A DNA stretch of 64,000 nt from G958295935 sp965224235 (lineage in GTDB: Bacteria; Chloroflexota; Dehalococcoidia; Lucifugimonadales; Lucifugimonadaceae). This document shows, piece by piece, positions 43,894 through 53,065 of this stretch. The notes under the pieces were generated by a model that was not told the DNA's origin, did no database searches, and was given only the letters and a program-made list of their open reading frames with translations. The DNA lies in assembly GCA_965224235.1 (NCBI GenBank), contig CBDCYP010000002.1:1612001-1676000 (forward strand), read 5' to 3'. How positions within the stretch are numbered: position 1 is the first letter of the stretch; each line of letters begins with the position of its first letter. The position numbers were made by a program, and so were the translations under genes.

Positions 43894-46800
43894 ATGCCAC
43901 GTATCTTCGACAATCTTGAGCCTGGCTCAACCCTGCTTTCCGCCCTACAGGAAACCCTCGCTCTTTCCTCCAAGGCGGACTTCTGCGTGGGCTACTTCAA
44001 CCTGCGCGGATGGGGAGGTCTTGCGCCTCGCGTGGACAAGTGGGATCAGGGCGACGGCCCATGCCGAGTGCTCATCGGGATGCAGCGACTTCCACACGAG
44101 GAACTCAAGGAGGCCTTGAGCCTGATTGACAAGCCCTCAGTTATGGACAACCAGACTGCACATCGTCTCAGAGTCCAGTTAGCCGAACAGCTTCGCCAAC
44201 AGCTCACCATCGGCGCGCCTACCAACGCCGACGAGCGGACCTTACGGCAGTTGGCCGCGCAGCTTCGCAGCAAGAAGGTCGTCGTCAAGCTCTTTCTGCG
44301 TCACCCCTTGCACGCGAAGCTCTACCTGCTGTTTCGCAACGATCCCATCAACCCCATCGTCGGCTACCTAGGAAGCAGCAACCTGACCTTCGCGGGTCTC
44401 TCCAACCAGGGCGAGTTGAACGTGGACGTGCTCGACCATGACGCCGCTCTCAAGCTCAAGGGGTGGTTCGAGAACAGGTGGATCGATCCGTTCTGCGTTG
44501 ACATCACGGATGAACTGCTTCAGATCATCGAAGAGAGTTGGGCGCGGGAAGCGCTGATTCCGCCCTATCACGTCTATCTGAAGATGGCCTACCACCTCTC
44601 CCACGAAGCCCGCGCCGGTCTCGCCGAGTTCAGGATTCCGAAGGTGTTCGGGGACCGCCTGTTCGATTTCCAGGCATCGGCGGTGAAGATAGCAGCCCAT
44701 CACCTGAACAAGCGCAACGGCGTGCTCATCGGGGACGTGGTGGGTCTTGGCAAGACACTCATGGCCACTGCTGTCGCTCGCATCTTCGAGGACGACTACG
44801 GGCTGGAGACGCTCATAATCTGCCCCAGGAACCTCGTCCCCATGTGGGAAGACTACGCTTACCAGTACCAGCTTCGGGCCAAGGTGCTGTCGCTCAGCAG
44901 GGCGCTGAGTGAACTGCCCAATCTGCGCCGCTACCGGCTGGTCGTCATCGACGAAAGCCACAACCTCCGTAACCGCGAGGGCAGACGGTACCGCGCGATC
45001 CAGGAGTACGTCCGCGCCAACGACAGCAAGTGCATCCTGCTGTCGGCCACGCCCTACAACAAGACGTACCTGGACCTGTCCAACCAGCTGCGCGTCTTCG
45101 TGGAGGAAGACCAGGACCTGGGCATCCGCCCTGAACGACTCCTGCGAGAGTTGGGCGAAGTGGAGTTCAGCAGGCGTCACCAGGCATCCCCACGCACCCT
45201 GGCGGCCTTCGATCTGAGCGAGCACGCCGACGACTGGCGGGACCTGATGAGGCTCTACCTCGTGCGCCGCACCCGCAGCTTCATCCAGGACAACTACGCG
45301 GAGACTGAGCAAGAAACTGGCCGGAAGTTCCTCACCTACGAGGACGGAACGAAGTCATTCTTCCCGACCCGCGTGCCAAAGACGGTGAAGTTCACTATTG
45401 ACGAGTCAGACCCCAACGACCAGTACGCCAAGCTTTACTCGCAGAGCGTGGTCGATACCCTGAACAGGCTGCATCTGCCAAGATACGGCCTCGGCAACTA
45501 CGTCGCCGACTATCCCCAGACGCCGCCCACTGCCGCGGAAGAGCGGCAGATCGACGACCTCTCACGGGCAGGCAAGCGGCTGATGGGCTTCTGTCGCACG
45601 AACCTCTTCAAGCGCCTTGAGAGCAGCGGCGCGGCCTTCCTGCAATCCGTGGAGCGTCACGCCCTACGCAACTACGTCTTCCTTCACGCCATCCGCAACG
45701 GCCTGCCCCTACCACTTGGTACACAGGACGCCGAGATGCTTGACTCGCGATTCTCTGACGAGGACGCGGACGAGGCGAAGGGAGCGCTCTTCGATCCTGA
45801 CGACGACGAACAGGAACAGGGAGTCCATGCGTCTCCGGCCTCTTGGACGAAGGCAGCGGGCTTCGAAGAGCGCGCCTCTGAGATATACGCAGAGTACCAA
45901 GGCCGGTACAAGAGACGTTTCAAGTGGCTCCGCTCCAATCTCTTCCGAGATTCCCTGGAGAGCGAACTTCAGTTGGACACCGACTCTTTGCTGTACCTGC
46001 TCCAGGCCTTCGGGGCCTGGGACCCGGCCCACGACGCCAAGCTCGACGCGCTCCGCACGCTTCTGACGGAGACGTTCCCCGACCGGAAGGCGCTGGTCTT
46101 CTCCCAGTTCGCAGACACGGTTCTCTACCTGGAGGCGCAGCTCAAGATTAGGGGCGTGAAGGACATGGCAGGGGTTACCGGAAACTCCGATGACCCCACG
46201 CAGCTTGCATGGCGATTCAGTCCAAACAGCAACCAGCGACCGGGCCGGGGTACACCCGAACGGGAGCTCCGCGTCCTCGTCGCCACCGATGTGCTCAGCG
46301 AGGGCCAGAACCTCCAGGACTGCCACGTCGTCGTGAACTACGACCTGCCCTGGGCCATCATCCGCCTTATCCAACGCGCCGGACGCGTGGACCGCATCGG
46401 ACAGAAGGCAGAGGAGATTCTCTGCCACTCATTCCTGCCCGCCGACGGAGTGGAGCGCATCATCAACCTGCGTAATCGTGTGCGAACCCGGCTTCAAGAG
46501 AATGCCGAGGTCGTCGGCGCCGACGAAGCGTTCTTCGAAGACGAGAACGACGACCAAGCCATCGTCAACCTCTACCATGAGCGGGCTGGCATCCTGGACG
46601 GCGACCCTGATGGCGAGGTTGACTTGGCCTCCCACGCCTATCAGATTTGGAAGAACGCCGTCAGCGCGGACCCGCGATTGGAGAAGGCCGTCGCCGACCT
46701 GCCCGACGTGGTGTTCTCGTCTCGCCAGCACCCGCCCATCGCCCAGCGGCCCGAAGGCGTTCTCGTCTTCATGCGCACTGCCGACGGCAACGACGCCCTC

Positions 46801-47292
46801 GCTTACGTCGATCGTGAAGGCCGCAGCATAACGGAGTCGCAACTGGAAATCCTCTCGGCCGCTGAGTGTAGGCCCGACACCCCGGCGCAGCCTCGCCACG
46901 AGAGCCACCACCGGCTGGTGGCCAAAGGCGTCAGCCACATGGTGAAGGAGGAGAAGCGGGTCGGCGGCCAGCTTGGGCGGCCCTCCGGCGCCCGTTTCCG
47001 CACCTATACCCGCCTCAGGCAGTACGTCGACGACATCAAGGGCCAGCTATTCGACGTGGACGCGCTTCACAAGGCCATCGACGACATATACCGACATCCT
47101 CTGCGCCAGTCGGCGGTCGATACCCTGAACCGCCAGCTTCGCAGCGGGATAGACGACGCGCAACTCGCCGAGATCGTCGTCTCCCTGCGTGAGGAGGACC
47201 GGTTGTGTCTGACGGGTGACGACGCTACCGAGTCCCAGGAGCCGCAAATCATCTGCTCTCTCGGACTATTCGACAGTGAGAACAACTCCTGA
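43894..47292 (+). CDS. PLD-SNF2 helicase of a two-gene restriction system
   Basis: About 1132 residues. A phospholipase-D-like nuclease domain comes first (HPLHAKLYLLF...GYLGSSNLTFAGL; HxK and GSxN, about 130-165), then an SNF2-type SF2 helicase: GDVVGLGKT (about 285), VVIDESHNLRN (about 350), LLSATPYNKT, and the C-terminal lobe with VATDVLSEGQNLQDCHVVVN and IRLIQRAGRVDRIGQ. I prefer ATG 43894 (GAAGG 5 nt upstream) to GTG 43882. It overlaps the methyltransferase by one base (TGATG). DISARM DrmD and similar PLD-helicase proteins have this layout; here it likely moves along DNA and cuts unmethylated targets with its PLD domain. Confidence 0.88.
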   Translation: MPRIFDNLEPGSTLLSALQETLALSSKADFCVGYFNLRGWGGLAPRVDKWDQGDGPCRVLIGMQRLPHEELKEALSLIDKPSVMDNQTAHRLRVQLAEQLRQQLTIGAPTNADERTLRQLAAQLRSKKVVVKLFLRHPLHAKLYLLFRNDPINPIVGYLGSSNLTFAGLSNQGELNVDVLDHDAALKLKGWFENRWIDPFCVDITDELLQIIEESWAREALIPPYHVYLKMAYHLSHEARAGLAEFRIPKVFGDRLFDFQASAVKIAAHHLNKRNGVLIGDVVGLGKTLMATAVARIFEDDYGLETLIICPRNLVPMWEDYAYQYQLRAKVLSLSRALSELPNLRRYRLVVIDESHNLRNREGRRYRAIQEYVRANDSKCILLSATPYNKTYLDLSNQLRVFVEEDQDLGIRPERLLRELGEVEFSRRHQASPRTLAAFDLSEHADDWRDLMRLYLVRRTRSFIQDNYAETEQETGRKFLTYEDGTKSFFPTRVPKTVKFTIDESDPNDQYAKLYSQSVVDTLNRLHLPRYGLGNYVADYPQTPPTAAEERQIDDLSRAGKRLMGFCRTNLFKRLESSGAAFLQSVERHALRNYVFLHAIRNGLPLPLGTQDAEMLDSRFSDEDADEAKGALFDPDDDEQEQGVHASPASWTKAAGFEERASEIYAEYQGRYKRRFKWLRSNLFRDSLESELQLDTDSLLYLLQAFGAWDPAHDAKLDALRTLLTETFPDRKALVFSQFADTVLYLEAQLKIRGVKDMAGVTGNSDDPTQLAWRFSPNSNQRPGRGTPERELRVLVATDVLSEGQNLQDCHVVVNYDLPWAIIRLIQRAGRVDRIGQKAEEILCHSFLPADGVERIINLRNRVRTRLQENAEVVGADEAFFEDENDDQAIVNLYHERAGILDGDPDGEVDLASHAYQIWKNAVSADPRLEKAVADLPDVVFSSRQHPPIAQRPEGVLVFMRTADGNDALAYVDREGRSITESQLEILSAAECRPDTPAQPRHESHHRLVAKGVSHMVKEEKRVGGQLGRPSGARFRTYTRLRQYVDDIKGQLFDVDALHKAIDDIYRHPLRQSAVDTLNRQLRSGIDDAQLAEIVVSLREEDRLCLTGDDATESQEPQIICSLGLFDSENNS

Positions 47293-50200
47293 TGCCAGTT
47301 TCCATTGAAGAGCTACGGCCCCATCTACAAGCCTTCAACTTCCCGAGTCTCTTCGTGGAGGGCCTGGGCTGGAATCACTACCAGGCTGAACCGGTGGCTG
47401 TCCTGGTGAACGACCGCGAATACTACCTGAAGCCCGTCGCGGAGAAGGCCGGGTTCGTAGTCTTCGAGTACGCTACAGACCAGGATGGAGCGGTTCCTCC
47501 GTATCCCATTCGTCGCAAAATTGAGACCCAAGTCGCCAAGCGGGCTTTCGAGCACCTCATCATCTTTGTCGATGCCGCGCACACTCAGCAAGTTTGGCAA
47601 TGGGTCAAGCGGGAGAGTGGCAAGCCCGCCGCGTGCCGAGAGATCGCTTACGCTGTGGGCCAGAGCGGGGATCACCTGCTCCAGCGTCTCCAGCCGTTAT
47701 TCGTTTCCCTGGATGAGGAACCGTCGCTAAACATTGCTCTGGTCGCATCGCGCGTCCGCGGCGCCCTGGACGTCGAGAGGGTTACCAAGCGCTTCTACGG
47801 ACGCTTCCGGACGGAACTCACCGCCTTCGGGGGGTTCATCGACGGCATCACCGCCCAGGGTGACCGGGACTGGTACGCCTCCCTAATGCTGAACCGCATG
47901 ATGTTCGTCTACTTCGTCCAGAAACAGGGCTTCCTGGATGGAGACCTCGACTATCTCCGCAACCGCCTGAGCATGGTTCGGAACCAACGCGGTGGCGGGC
48001 GCTTCCAGCAATTTTACCGCATCTTCCTCCTGCGACTGTTCCACGAGGGACTCGGACAGCCCGAGGCTCAGAGAGCGCCCGACCTTGCTGTGTTACTGGG
48101 CAAAGTCCCCTTCCTCAACGGCGGCCTTTTCGACGTTCATGACCTGGAGCGGGACAATCCTGACATCAGCATTCCCGACGAAGCCTTCGAGCGGGCGTTC
48201 AGCTTCTTCGACGGCTACCGCTGGCACCTGGACGAGCGGCCCTACCGCGAGGACAACGAGATCAACCCGGACGTGCTCGGCTACATCTTCGAGAAGTACG
48301 TCAACCAGAAACAGATGGGGGCCTACTACACCAAGGAGGACATCACCGGCTACATCGGGCGCAACACGGTCATACCCTTCCTGTTCGACGCCGCGAAAAA
48401 GGAATGTCCGGTGGCCTTCGGGACGGACGGCGGCGTGTGGCGTCTACTGCGGGACGACCCCGACCGTTATATCTATCCCGCCGTGGGGCACGGCGTAACC
48501 TGGAACGCGCGGCAGGCCGAGAGTCCTACTCGCCTCGACGCGCCCTTCGATCTACCGGAGGAAGTCGCTGCGGGCATCGGCGACATGTCCCAGCGGGGCG
48601 GCTGGAACCGGCCCGCGCCCGACGACTACGCCCTGCCCACCGAGATCTGGCGCGAGGTGGTGGCCCGCCGCCAGCGCTACGCCGAAGTCCGCGCCAAGCT
48701 CGCGGCGGGCGAGGTTCAAGAGGTCAACGACCTCATCACCCTGAACCTGGACATCGAGCGGTTCGCCAAGGACGTCATCGTCCACAGCGAGGGGCCGGAG
48801 CTCCTGCGCGCCTTCTGGCACGCCATGCGGGACGTGTCGGTGCTGGACCCCACGTGCGGCTCCGGGGCGTTCCTCTTCGCCGCGCTGAATATTCTCGAAC
48901 CCCTCTACACCGCCTGCCTGGAGGGGATGCGCGGCTTCCTGAACGACCTGGAGCGGACCGAGCGGCCCCACCATCCTGAAGCCCTACGGGACTTCCGCAA
49001 CGTTCTGGAACATGTCGAAAGGCACCCTGGCGAACGGTACTTCATCCTCAAGTCCATCGTCCTGAACAACCTCTACGGCGTGGACATCATGGAAGAGGCG
49101 GTGGAGATCTGCAAGCTGCGCCTCTTCCTCAAGCTCGTCGCCCAGCTCGAGACCTACGACCAGATTGAGCCGCTGCCGGATATCGACTTCAACATTCGGG
49201 CCGGCAACACCCTGGTTGGCTTCACCTCACTGGACGCTGTACGCCAGGCGATGACCATCACCCCAGGCGGCCAGCATCGGCAGGTGTTTCCCGAGGAACA
49301 AGCAGTCCTCAACCGCATCGAAGAAGACGCCGAAGTCGCAAGCGCCGCCTTCAACCGGTTCCGGGAGCAGCAGACAATGCTGGGCGGAGAAGTGACGGCC
49401 GCCGACAAGGCAGAGTTGCGCCGACGGCTGGACGCCCTCCGAGACCAGCTTGACCGCTACCTGGCGACGGAGTACGGGATTGCCCTGGACGCCGCCTCTG
49501 CCTACGAGCGCTGGCAGTCCAGCCACCGGCCTTTCCACTGGTTCGTCGAGTTCTACGGGATTATGCATAAGGGCGGCTTCGACGTGGTCATCGGCAACCC
49601 GCCGTATGTGGAGTACAGCAAGATCAAGAGTGAGTACACCATAAGGGGCTATGAAACTGAGCGGTGCGGGAATCTGTATGCATTCATTCAGGAAAGGTCG
49701 AAGACAATATCGCAGGCCTCTGCTTCGCTCAGCATGATTGTGCCTTTGAGCGGTCACAGCACACGGCGAATGAACAAGCTCGTTGAGTGCTTTTATTCTT
49801 CTTTTGATTCCCTGTATTTGCAAACAATCGGCTCGGATGCGAATCCGAGCCGATTGTTTGACGGCGTCAAATTCAGGTTGGCTATCTTTGTTGCCTCTAA
49901 TCTATGGCAGGGAACGTTTACTACACGATATCTTCGCTGGTATGCAGACGCAAGGCCTCAGTTATTTGACCTGTTGGAATATACGGCTCTGGGGAAATTC
50001 CGATACCCTACGGCAATCCCGAAGGTTGCCAGCGAGCAGCATCTCGCCATTTTGGAGAAGCTGGGGCGTAGCACAAGGCCTTGGCAAGAGAGAGCAGGCA
50101 GTGGTAGCCAGGTCTATTACCACTCGGCCCCGGTCAATTGGGTAAGGGCTCACAACACACCCCCTTACTTCCACAGCCCACGAGACAACAAGACTAGCTC

Positions 50201-50606
50201 CGGCGAGTTAAGGCCACTGTATGCTGATGGTGATTTGAAAGGCAGCATCCAGGCCGTCCTTTGCAGCACAACTTTCTTTGTCTGGTGGCTCTCTGTTTCG
50301 GATTGCTACCACCTCAACAGAGCGGATTTAGACCACTTCCCACTTGTTGCCTCACCGCAGTTGGCTATCCTGTCAGCAAAGCTTGAGGCGGATATGGCAT
50401 CTAAGACAAAACGCCGTGTGTACAACTACAAGACTACGGGCAGGGTGGTTTACGACGAATTCTATATGAAACTCTCCAAGTCCATCATCGACGAAATCGA
50501 CCGCGTACTGGCGAAACACTACGGCTTCACGGCGGAGGAGCTTGACTTCATAATCAACTACGATATCAAGTACCGGATGGGGCGGGCGGCACAGGATGGG
50601 GAATGA
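47292..50606 (+). CDS. Eco57I-like adenine methyltransferase (type IIG/PglX-like)
   Basis: A 1104-residue protein. A large N-terminal region contains FVYFVQKQGFLDGD and QMGAYYTKEDITGYI, typical of PglX/Eco57I enzymes. SAM motif I is VLDPTCGSGAFLFAAL (about 516), and NPPY in VVIGNPPYVEY (about 770) is the N6-adenine catalytic motif. The C-terminal third is a TaqI-like target recognition region. No PD-(D/E)XK is obvious at the N-terminus, so cutting is probably left to the PLD-helicase partner. Translationally coupled to it. Confidence 0.9.
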   Translation: MPVSIEELRPHLQAFNFPSLFVEGLGWNHYQAEPVAVLVNDREYYLKPVAEKAGFVVFEYATDQDGAVPPYPIRRKIETQVAKRAFEHLIIFVDAAHTQQVWQWVKRESGKPAACREIAYAVGQSGDHLLQRLQPLFVSLDEEPSLNIALVASRVRGALDVERVTKRFYGRFRTELTAFGGFIDGITAQGDRDWYASLMLNRMMFVYFVQKQGFLDGDLDYLRNRLSMVRNQRGGGRFQQFYRIFLLRLFHEGLGQPEAQRAPDLAVLLGKVPFLNGGLFDVHDLERDNPDISIPDEAFERAFSFFDGYRWHLDERPYREDNEINPDVLGYIFEKYVNQKQMGAYYTKEDITGYIGRNTVIPFLFDAAKKECPVAFGTDGGVWRLLRDDPDRYIYPAVGHGVTWNARQAESPTRLDAPFDLPEEVAAGIGDMSQRGGWNRPAPDDYALPTEIWREVVARRQRYAEVRAKLAAGEVQEVNDLITLNLDIERFAKDVIVHSEGPELLRAFWHAMRDVSVLDPTCGSGAFLFAALNILEPLYTACLEGMRGFLNDLERTERPHHPEALRDFRNVLEHVERHPGERYFILKSIVLNNLYGVDIMEEAVEICKLRLFLKLVAQLETYDQIEPLPDIDFNIRAGNTLVGFTSLDAVRQAMTITPGGQHRQVFPEEQAVLNRIEEDAEVASAAFNRFREQQTMLGGEVTAADKAELRRRLDALRDQLDRYLATEYGIALDAASAYERWQSSHRPFHWFVEFYGIMHKGGFDVVIGNPPYVEYSKIKSEYTIRGYETERCGNLYAFIQERSKTISQASASLSMIVPLSGHSTRRMNKLVECFYSSFDSLYLQTIGSDANPSRLFDGVKFRLAIFVASNLWQGTFTTRYLRWYADARPQLFDLLEYTALGKFRYPTAIPKVASEQHLAILEKLGRSTRPWQERAGSGSQVYYHSAPVNWVRAHNTPPYFHSPRDNKTSSGELRPLYADGDLKGSIQAVLCSTTFFVWWLSVSDCYHLNRADLDHFPLVASPQLAILSAKLEADMASKTKRRVYNYKTTGRVVYDEFYMKLSKSIIDEIDRVLAKHYGFTAEELDFIINYDIKYRMGRAAQDGE

Positions 50607-50877
50607 GCGCATGCCACCCGAAACGCTGAGGCTGGAATACACCAGGCACGCCCTTAACGCGATGGAGGAACGAATAATCCGTGCGGAGTGGGTGGAGTCG
50701 GTGGTGGCTGAACCGGCCCTGCGAACTCCGGACCCCAACGACCCGGACGTCGAGCGGTTCTTCCGTCGCCTACCGGGACATGGACACCGCACGCTGCGCG
50801 TGGTAGTCAATACTCAGGTCCGGCCATGGCGCGTGGTGAGTGTATTCTTTGATCGAAGCATGAGAGGAGAACTATGA
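50596..50877 (+). CDS. DUF4258 protein
   Basis: 93 residues (or 88 from ATG 50611): LEYTRHALNAMEERIIRAEWVESVV, then HGHRTLRVVVNTQVRPWRVVSVFFDRS, the RelE/BrnT-like DUF4258 fold. The Arg/His pattern is that of small RNase toxins, but activity is unproven. It overlaps the methyltransferase end and the DUF2283 gene start, suggesting a DUF4258-DUF2283 TA-like pair. Confidence 0.8.
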   Translation: MGNERMPPETLRLEYTRHALNAMEERIIRAEWVESVVAEPALRTPDPNDPDVERFFRRLPGHGHRTLRVVVNTQVRPWRVVSVFFDRSMRGEL

Positions 50878-51074
50878 AACTGAACATCGATAAGGAAGCG
50901 GACGCCCTCTACCTCCGCCTTGATGACTCGGCCATCGTAGAGTCCGAGGAGGTCTCGCCGGGAGTGGTGCTCGATTACAACGAGTCCAACGAAGTGGTGG
51001 GGGTGGAGATGCTCCATCTCTCGAAGCGCTCCTCCAACCTGAATCTCTCGGTGTTGCAGTTCGAGACGGTTTGA
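50874..51074 (+). CDS. DUF2283 protein (copy 1)
   Basis: 66 residues: MKLNIDKEADALYLRLDDS, IVESEEVSPGVVLDYNESNE, VVGVEMLHLSKRS, the DUF2283 fold. Almost identical to the gene at 52238. It overlaps DUF4258 by 4 nt. DUF2283 is usually paired with DUF4258 and is the presumed antitoxin. Confidence 0.85.
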   Translation: MKLNIDKEADALYLRLDDSAIVESEEVSPGVVLDYNESNEVVGVEMLHLSKRSSNLNLSVLQFETV

Positions 51075-51127
51075 TGGTTCAAGAGTTGGACTTCATCATC
51101 AAGTACCGCATGGGGCGGGCGGGGTGA
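51074..51127 (+). pseudogene. Copied tail of the methyltransferase gene
   Basis: Eighteen codons (VQELDFIIKYRMGRAG) repeat the end of the gene at 50606 (EELDFIINYDIKYRMGRAAQ) with a 12-bp deletion. This shows that the methyltransferase-DUF4258-DUF2283 junction has been duplicated. Confidence 0.75.
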
Positions 51128-51374
51128 AGACAACACGCTATTTTGAAGAGCAGGTTCGCCGCAAGCGCCCTTATATCGAGTTGGCATGGTGCATACAGGT
51201 ACCAGCCGCGCCGTTGCACAGGGAAGAGCAGTCGGATGGACGCCTGCGCATTTGGGAGAGATAAACCGGCCAGGCGAGAGGATGCCCCGCTACCTTGGAG
51301 TTGTGACGCTGGCCGACGGCGAGACTATCCACAACGCATTCTTTGATCGAAACTTTCGTAAGGAGGACTATCCA
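51124..51374 (+). pseudogene. DUF4258-like gene with single-base frameshift
   Basis: VKTTRYFEEQVRRKRPYIEL and GRLRIW in one frame, then INRPGERMPRYLGVVTLADG and AFFDRNFRKEDYP in the next; one G missing from the GGG at about 51255 explains the change. Homologues I recall end in the same (H)NAFPDRxFKP pattern. It overlaps the following DUF2283 start. Confidence 0.65.
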
Positions 51375-51589
51375 TGAAGCTCCATTACTACCCGGAAACC
51401 GACAGCCTCTACGTCGAGTTCAAGCATGGACCCGGCGCTGAAACGATCGAGGTTACCGAAGGGCTGAACGTTGATCTCGATGCCACGGGTGAAGTGGTTG
51501 GCTTTGACATCGACTACGCGTCCCGTAAGGTGGACCTCTCGACGCTGGAGACTGAGGCCCTGCCGGTCCGGACCACCAAGGCGGGCTGA
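51374..51589 (+). CDS. DUF2283 protein (divergent copy)
   Basis: 71 residues: MKLHYYPETDSLYVEFKHGP, TIEVTEGLNVDLDATGEVVG, FDIDYASRKVDLS, a DUF2283 domain only distantly similar to the copies at 50874 and 52238. AAGGAGGAC precedes ATG 51374. Presumed partner of the frameshifted upstream gene, hence another orphan antitoxin-like gene. Confidence 0.8.
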   Translation: MKLHYYPETDSLYVEFKHGPGAETIEVTEGLNVDLDATGEVVGFDIDYASRKVDLSTLETEALPVRTTKAG

Positions 51590-51658
51590 TACACGTCTCA
51601 GGCGACAGGAGGGGTGAAGGGGCGGAGAGACTCCCGTCTGTGGGTGTATGATGTGTGT

Positions 51659-51862
51659 ATGGGACGCACCAACGTAGACATCGACGAGAAGGCGTGCGCC
51701 GAGGTGATGCGGCGGTATCGCCTCGCGACCAAGCGAGAGGCGATTAACATCGCGTTGCAGATGCTGGCTGCCGAACCCCTGCCTCTCGACGGCGCCCGTG
51801 CGCTTCGCGGAAGTGGGTGGCAGGGCGACCTGGAGGCAATGCGCACCGACCGGTCGCCGTGA
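51659..51862 (+). CDS. vapB: VapB antitoxin
   Basis: 67 residues: MGRTNVDIDEKACAEVMRRY, RLATKREAINIALQMLAAEP, the VapB (type II, RHH) family start with a short acidic/Arg tail. It overlaps vapC by 4 nt (GTGA). Confidence 0.9.
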   Translation: MGRTNVDIDEKACAEVMRRYRLATKREAINIALQMLAAEPLPLDGARALRGSGWQGDLEAMRTDRSP

Positions 51863-52257
51863 TCCTGGTCGACACCTCAGCCTGGATAGAGTTTCTGCGA
51901 AACACGGGGTCCCCGGTCTGCGCTCTTGTTGACGAGCTCCTGGCGGAAGAAGTCGCGATCTGCGACGTGGTGCGGATGGAGGTCCTCGCCGGGGCGCGGG
52001 ACGAATCGCACCTCCTGGGGCTTCGGCGGTTGCTGGCGCGGGCATCGGTCCTGCCAACGCGGGCAACGGACTACGACACGGCCGCGGCGCTCTATCGCAG
52101 TTGTCGACAGCAAGGGGAGACCGTTCGTAAGCTCATCGATTGCCTCATCGCCGCCACCGCCATACGCGCCGGGGCGCAGATTGTGCATAGCGATGCCGAC
52201 TTTGACGTCCTTGCGCGCCACACGGAGTTGCAGAAATATGAAGCTGAACGTGGATAA
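51859..52257 (+). CDS. vapC: VapC PIN-domain toxin
   Basis: 132 residues from GTG 51859: ILVDTSAWIEFLRN (first Asp), EVAICDVVRMEVLAGAR (Glu), RKLIDCLIAATAIRAGAQIVHSDADFDVLAR (third and fourth acidic residues). An intact metal-dependent RNase likely to cut tRNA or rRNA. It overlaps the next DUF2283 gene by 20 nt. Confidence 0.92.
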   Translation: MILVDTSAWIEFLRNTGSPVCALVDELLAEEVAICDVVRMEVLAGARDESHLLGLRRLLARASVLPTRATDYDTAAALYRSCRQQGETVRKLIDCLIAATAIRAGAQIVHSDADFDVLARHTELQKYEAERG

Positions 52258-52438
52258 GGAAGCGGACGCCCTCTACCTCCGCCTCGACGACTCTGCCATA
52301 GTAGAGTCCGAGGAAGTCTCGCCGGGAGTGGCGCTCGACTACAACAAGTCCAACGAAGTGATGGGCGTGGAGATTCTCCATCTCTCGAAGCGCTCCCCCA
52401 ACCTCAACCTCTCCGTCCTACAGTTCGAGACGGTTTGA
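52238..52438 (+). CDS. DUF2283 protein (copy 2)
   Basis: 66 residues, over 90 percent identical to the protein at 50874 (changes such as NIDKEAD to NVDKEAD, VVLDYNES to VALDYNKS). Its start lies inside vapC. There is no adjacent DUF4258 partner, only a 15-codon DUF4258 scrap at 52765. It marks a segmental duplication that brackets the vapBC pair. Confidence 0.85.
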   Translation: MKLNVDKEADALYLRLDDSAIVESEEVSPGVALDYNKSNEVMGVEILHLSKRSPNLNLSVLQFETV

Positions 52439-52454
52439 GCATCGGGTAGAAACG

Positions 52455-52515
52455 ATGACTATTGCCAAGGCCGCGGTTTCGCCGCCGTGGGAGACGGCGC
52501 ACCGAGGCAACCTGC
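52455..52515 (+). repeat. Fragment duplicated from the dprA-like gene
   Basis: GGAGACGGCGCACCGAGGCA followed by ACCTG (52491-52515) also occurs at about 53513-53538 inside the DprA-like gene, where it encodes ETAHRGNL. The preceding 35 bp are also related. A short displaced copy of the gene's 5' part. Confidence 0.7.
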
Positions 52516-52534
52516 GGAAAGGGAGGTACTAACC

Positions 52535-52768
52535 ATGCAAAAGGCGCTGCACATTAAGACGACGGCGCTGCCAGGGGGCAAGATTGAAGTCGTGAACCAG
52601 GAGCTTCAAGCGGGTGAGAATGTGGATGTGGTCATATCGCCGGCGCCGGCGCCATCGGCTCGTTCGGCCTGGCAGATTATCTCGGAGGGGCCGGGGCAAC
52701 GTCTCTTCAAGACAGCAAAGGAAGTTGATCAGTACATCGCTGAGGAACGGGCGTCGCGGGACCGATGA
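52535..52768 (+). CDS. Small antitoxin-like protein
   Basis: 77 residues: MQKALHIKTTALPGGKIEVV, NQELQAGENVDVVI, a SpoVT/AbrB- or Phd-like opening, then IISEGPGQRLFKTAKEVDQYIAEERASRDR, a helical tail typical of antitoxins that precede PIN or RelE toxins. GGGAGG lies 9 nt upstream of ATG 52535. The gene that should follow is only a scrap: 52765-52812 begins MRLKYTRHA (DUF4258-like) and ends after 15 codons. Confidence 0.65.
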   Translation: MQKALHIKTTALPGGKIEVVNQELQAGENVDVVISPAPAPSARSAWQIISEGPGQRLFKTAKEVDQYIAEERASRDR

Positions 52769-52812
52769 GGTTGAAATACACCAGGCACGCGGGACGGCAA
52801 ACCTCAAGAGCC
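52765..52812 (+). pseudogene. Scrap of a DUF4258-like gene
   Basis: ATG 52765 overlaps the previous stop (ATGA) and reads MRLKYTRHAGRQTSRA before a stop. The first nine residues match the DUF4258 start LRLEYTRHAL of the gene at 50596; the rest is deleted. Confidence 0.6.
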
Positions 52813-52834
52813 TGAACATAGAAGGAGATAAGTC

Positions 52835-53065
52835 ATGAAATCTTTCGAGAGGATTACTATCGACCCTGCCGTCATGGGGGGTAAGGCGTGCATTCGTGGT
52901 CTGCGGGTCACGGTTGGGACGTTTGTGGGTCTCCTGGCGGCTGGTCGCTCACCTTCCGAAATCCTCGAAGCCTATCCGTATCTCGAACAGGAGGACATCG
53001 GCCAATCCCTGGCCTATGCTGCCTGGAGGCTGGAGGAACGCGAAGTCTCCCTTTCCACGCCATGA
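52835..53065 (+). CDS. DUF433 antitoxin
   Basis: 76 residues: ERITIDPAVMGGKACIRGLR, VTVGTFVGLLAAGRSPSEIL, EAYPYLEQEDIGQSLAYA, the HTH-containing DUF433 family. GGAG 7-10 nt before ATG 52835. It overlaps the DUF5615 gene by 4 nt, the standard arrangement of this TA-like pair. Confidence 0.9.
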   Translation: MKSFERITIDPAVMGGKACIRGLRVTVGTFVGLLAAGRSPSEILEAYPYLEQEDIGQSLAYAAWRLEEREVSLSTP

